The notes under the pieces: model-generated
The model's database searches: none
Told to the model about the DNA's origin: nothing
What the model saw: only the letters and a program-made list of their open reading frames with translations
Part shown: positions 62,247 to 64,000 of the stretch, piece by piece
How positions within the stretch are numbered: position 1 is the stretch's first letter
How the letters are laid out: every line of letters starts with the position of its first letter
DNA from: JBQTGK01 sp052400665
Lineage (GTDB): Bacteria; Bacteroidota; Bacteroidia; Bacteroidales; Marinifilaceae
NCBI GenBank assembly: GCA_052400665.1
Contig: JBQTGK010000004.1
Length of the DNA: 64,000 nt
Direction: 5' to 3' (one strand)
Made by a program: the position numbers and the translations under genes

Positions 62247-62772
62247 TAAAGGAGAAGGCTTCACTCAGAATTTCTTTGGTTTTTAAAATGGTATTTTGCT
62301 TTACTATTGCATTTAGCCAACGTTCTTTTCCCGATTTCTTATATAAATTATCTTTCGAAAACCAATCGCCAGGATAACTTATAATAGCCGGAGTGCCTTG
62401 TTTACCATATCGAGGGAGTGTTTCGTAATAAATATCCTTAAGTTCGATTATTGTATTCTGGCACTCTTTTTTTAAGTAAATAGAGAAGTGCATTTTGCTT
62501 TTAAAAGCAGATTCTTTATTGCTTAGGTTGAGAATTGTACTTCCACTTATAAAAGCTTTCCCTTTTGCTGAGTTAAAATATTCGAGCTTTAATTCTTTAT
62601 TTGATATTAGCCAGTTATTAATTTTGTTGGTCTTGGTAAAATCAATTTTAATAATCGACGATGCAGTTATATTAGCTTGATCATCAATTGATATTTTAAT
62701 GTTCTCATACTTTTGACTCAGTAAATAAAAGGAAAATACCAGCAAACAAATTGTTAAAGTAAATCGTTTCAT
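62239..62772 (-). CDS. Exported protein of unknown function
   Basis: A 177-residue protein starting MKRFTLTICLLVFSFYLLSQ, a signal peptide; an upstream Met 20 codons earlier is less likely. The mature part is mixed strand/helix with an Ile/Lys-rich surface (IKISIDDQANITASSIIKI) and an aromatic YYETLPRYG segment. It distantly resembles DUF4468-type Bacteroidetes periplasmic proteins but I cannot confirm it. Its 3' end overlaps the desulfurase stop by 8 bp (convergent). Confidence 0.55.
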   Translation of the reverse strand: MKRFTLTICLLVFSFYLLSQKYENIKISIDDQANITASSIIKIDFTKTNKINNWLISNKELKLEYFNSAKGKAFISGSTILNLSNKESAFKSKMHFSIYLKKECQNTIIELKDIYYETLPRYGKQGTPAIISYPGDWFSKDNLYKKSGKERWLNAIVKQNTILKTKEILSEAFSFIN

Positions 62773-63101
62773 TTTGTTTCGATTGAACTTAGTATTACAA
62801 TTATATTTATATTCAAAATAGATAATTATCACTTAAAAACAAAATATAAAACGAAATACTTGGTGGGAAGTTGTTGATATATAGATGTTTAGATAGGGAG
62901 TTGATTGCGGTGTGAGCTTTAATTATATTCAATTAAAAAAACTTGGCACATTTGACACTTGTTTTTTTACTTTTCTTAAAATACATTTACTAATCAAATC
63001 GAAAATATTATATCTTATAAAGATAATGTTTAGTAAGCATATTCAACTTGATTCGATCCAATTTCAAGTTTTAAATATGGTTTTTAGTTGTAAGTAATTA
63101 A
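62773..63101. other. Intergenic stretch before an isolated terminator
   Basis: About 330 AT-rich bp. A 61-codon frame (62912-63097) ends just before the terminator, but it has low-complexity codons and no clear promoter, so I do not call it. Confidence 0.4.
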
Positions 63102-63124
63102 GAAGGGGCTTTGCCCCTTTTTAT
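63102..63124 (+). terminator. Isolated terminator
   Basis: AAGGGGC-TTT-GCCCCTT with a T-run is a compact strong terminator on the plus strand. The nearest plus-strand gene upstream ends about 850 bp away (with a convergent gene between), so its transcript is unexplained. Confidence 0.8.
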
Positions 63125-63225
63125 TTTGCGCCTGTCTTTCGATTCATCTTCCCTTTTTTTCTTAATAAATTTATTAAAGAATGATTTTTAGTGATGAATA
63201 ATTCTCATAATTAACAAGGGATTTA

Positions 63226-63233
63226 TAAATTTG
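63226..63233 (+). promoter_or_regulatory. Promoter -7 element for the GH3 gene
   Basis: TAAATTTG is an exact TAnnTTTG match, about 38 bp upstream of the start. No clear -33 TTTG was found. Confidence 0.45.
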
Positions 63234-63270
63234 TTATACCTCAGTAAAATTAGGCTTAAGAGAGATTTTT

Positions 63271-64000
63271 ATGATATATATATATGTTCACAGAAAGTTA
63301 ATAATTCTGTTTATTCTATTTGTTTTTACAACAGTTCTAAAAGCTCAAACATACGTTAACGATCAGTATCTTCTTGTTGATGAGATGAACAGATCGAATG
63401 TTTGGGCTGATTCTGTTTTTTCCACAATGAATGAGGAGGAAAGAATTTCACAATTATTTATGATTGCAGCTTATTCTAACGGCAATAAAAACGATTCTGA
63501 ACGAATTGCTGACATTATAAATAAATATCAAATTGGGGGAATAATATTCTTTAGTGGAGAACCTGGAAAGCAAGCAGAATTAACAAATTGGTACCAAAGC
63601 ATGTCGAAAGTGCCCATGTGGATAGGTATGGATGCCGAAAATGGTTTGGGAATGCGATTAAAACAAACCATTAGTTATCCAAGACAGCTAATGCTTGGTG
63701 CCATACAAAACAACGATTTAATTTATCAGTTAGGCAAGAAAGTGGGAGAGGAATGCAGGCGTTTGGGGGTTCATGTTAACTTTTCTCCTGTTATGGATGT
63801 AAACAATAATCCGGCAAATCCCGTAATTAATAGTCGCTCGTTTGGCGAAGACAGATATAATGTTAGCAATAAGTCCTATGCTTTTGCCACAGGAATGCAA
63901 AATTCGGGAATTATTGCTGTAGGTAAACATTTTCCAGGACATGGAGATACTGATACAGATTCCCATTTTGATTTACCATTGGTTAATCATTCCCGATCCA
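63271..64000 (+). CDS. GH3 family NagZ-like beta-N-acetylglucosaminidase, N-terminal part
   Basis: An open frame from ATG 63271 to the window end, giving the first 243 residues. A signal peptide (hydrophobic residues 8-23, LKAQ) is followed by a GH3 fold: VPMWIGMDAENGLGMRL, VHVNFSPVMDVNNNP and NSRSFGED. The KHFPGHGDTDTDSH segment is the NagZ-type catalytic signature with the Asp/His dyad. NagZ enzymes remove N-acetylglucosamine from cell-wall muropeptides. In Bacteroidetes this domain is often followed by a beta-lactamase-like serine hydrolase domain; that part would lie outside the window. Confidence 0.9.
   Translation, partial: MIYIYVHRKLIILFILFVFTTVLKAQTYVNDQYLLVDEMNRSNVWADSVFSTMNEEERISQLFMIAAYSNGNKNDSERIADIINKYQIGGIIFFSGEPGKQAELTNWYQSMSKVPMWIGMDAENGLGMRLKQTISYPRQLMLGAIQNNDLIYQLGKKVGEECRRLGVHVNFSPVMDVNNNPANPVINSRSFGEDRYNVSNKSYAFATGMQNSGIIAVGKHFPGHGDTDTDSHFDLPLVNHSRS

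Noticed and set aside
62912..63097. 61-codon frame ending just before the isolated terminator
   Set aside because: Low-complexity AT-rich codons, no family resemblance, no clear promoter; more likely chance.

Overview
This window comes from a low-GC member of the Bacteroidetes, most likely a facultatively anaerobic marine Bacteroidales lineage (Marinifilum/Labilibaculum-like is a guess from gene content). The evidence is phylum-specific families (S46 dipeptidyl peptidase, DUF4270 lipoprotein, a TPR/propeller/OmpA protein), near absence of Shine-Dalgarno sites, and repeated promoter-like -33 TTTG / -7 TAnnTTTG pairs. No rRNA, tRNA, CRISPR array, insertion sequence or prophage was found.

Layout. 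1-3.4 kb: end of a probable UbiA-type prenyltransferase, maf, and a DPP11-type peptidase. 3.5-4.3 kb: a Usp-like protein. 4.7-13.5 kb: one long operon holding a putative H2/redox signalling module (two DRTGG-like proteins, two GHKL ATPases, a HydS-like [FeFe] hydrogenase paralogue, a PHP phosphoesterase), followed by the electron-bifurcating hydrogenase (small ferredoxin-like protein, HydB, HydA, HydC). A four-helix-bundle gene flanked by inverted repeats interrupts the operon. 13.7-17.8 kb: kelch and DUF4270 lipoproteins and an outer-membrane barrel. 18-21 kb: hydG, a TM1266-family protein and hydE; hydF is not in the window. 21-29.4 kb: ADP-forming acyl-CoA synthetase, two small membrane proteins, a flavodoxin, an aminotransferase and a four-subunit 2-oxoacid:ferredoxin oxidoreductase. 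29.9-36.5 kb: three M16 metalloproteases. 36.65-36.8 kb: a candidate small RNA with its own promoter and terminator. 36.8-43.1 kb: nadD, gmk, yicC, a MATE exporter, an ABC-F protein and nth. 43-50.7 kb: zupT, a YfcC-type carrier, hutI-ftcD, a repeat-rich spacer and a YitT protein. 51-55.2 kb: sucAB. 55.4-64 kb: a YiiX-like lipoprotein, an AddB-like nuclease, an OmpA protein, a selenocysteine-lyase-like desulfurase, an unknown secreted protein and the start of a NagZ-like glycosidase.

How it fits together. The genes describe peptide and amino-acid fermentation: secreted peptidases supply amino acids, the aminotransferase makes 2-oxoacids, the VOR/KOR complex converts them to acyl-CoA plus reduced ferredoxin, the ADP-forming synthetase recovers ATP, and HydABC disposes of ferredoxin and NADH electrons as H2 using a cofactor built by HydE/HydG. 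The sensory module sits upstream of the hydrogenase it may control. An oxidative TCA step (sucAB) in the same window points to a facultative lifestyle.

The items most worth a second look are the HydS/DRTGG/PHP/GHKL module, the inverted-repeat four-helix-bundle insertion inside that operon, the orphan small RNA at 36.67 kb, the short leader ORF overlapping hydG, and several families of intergenic palindromes and direct repeats.
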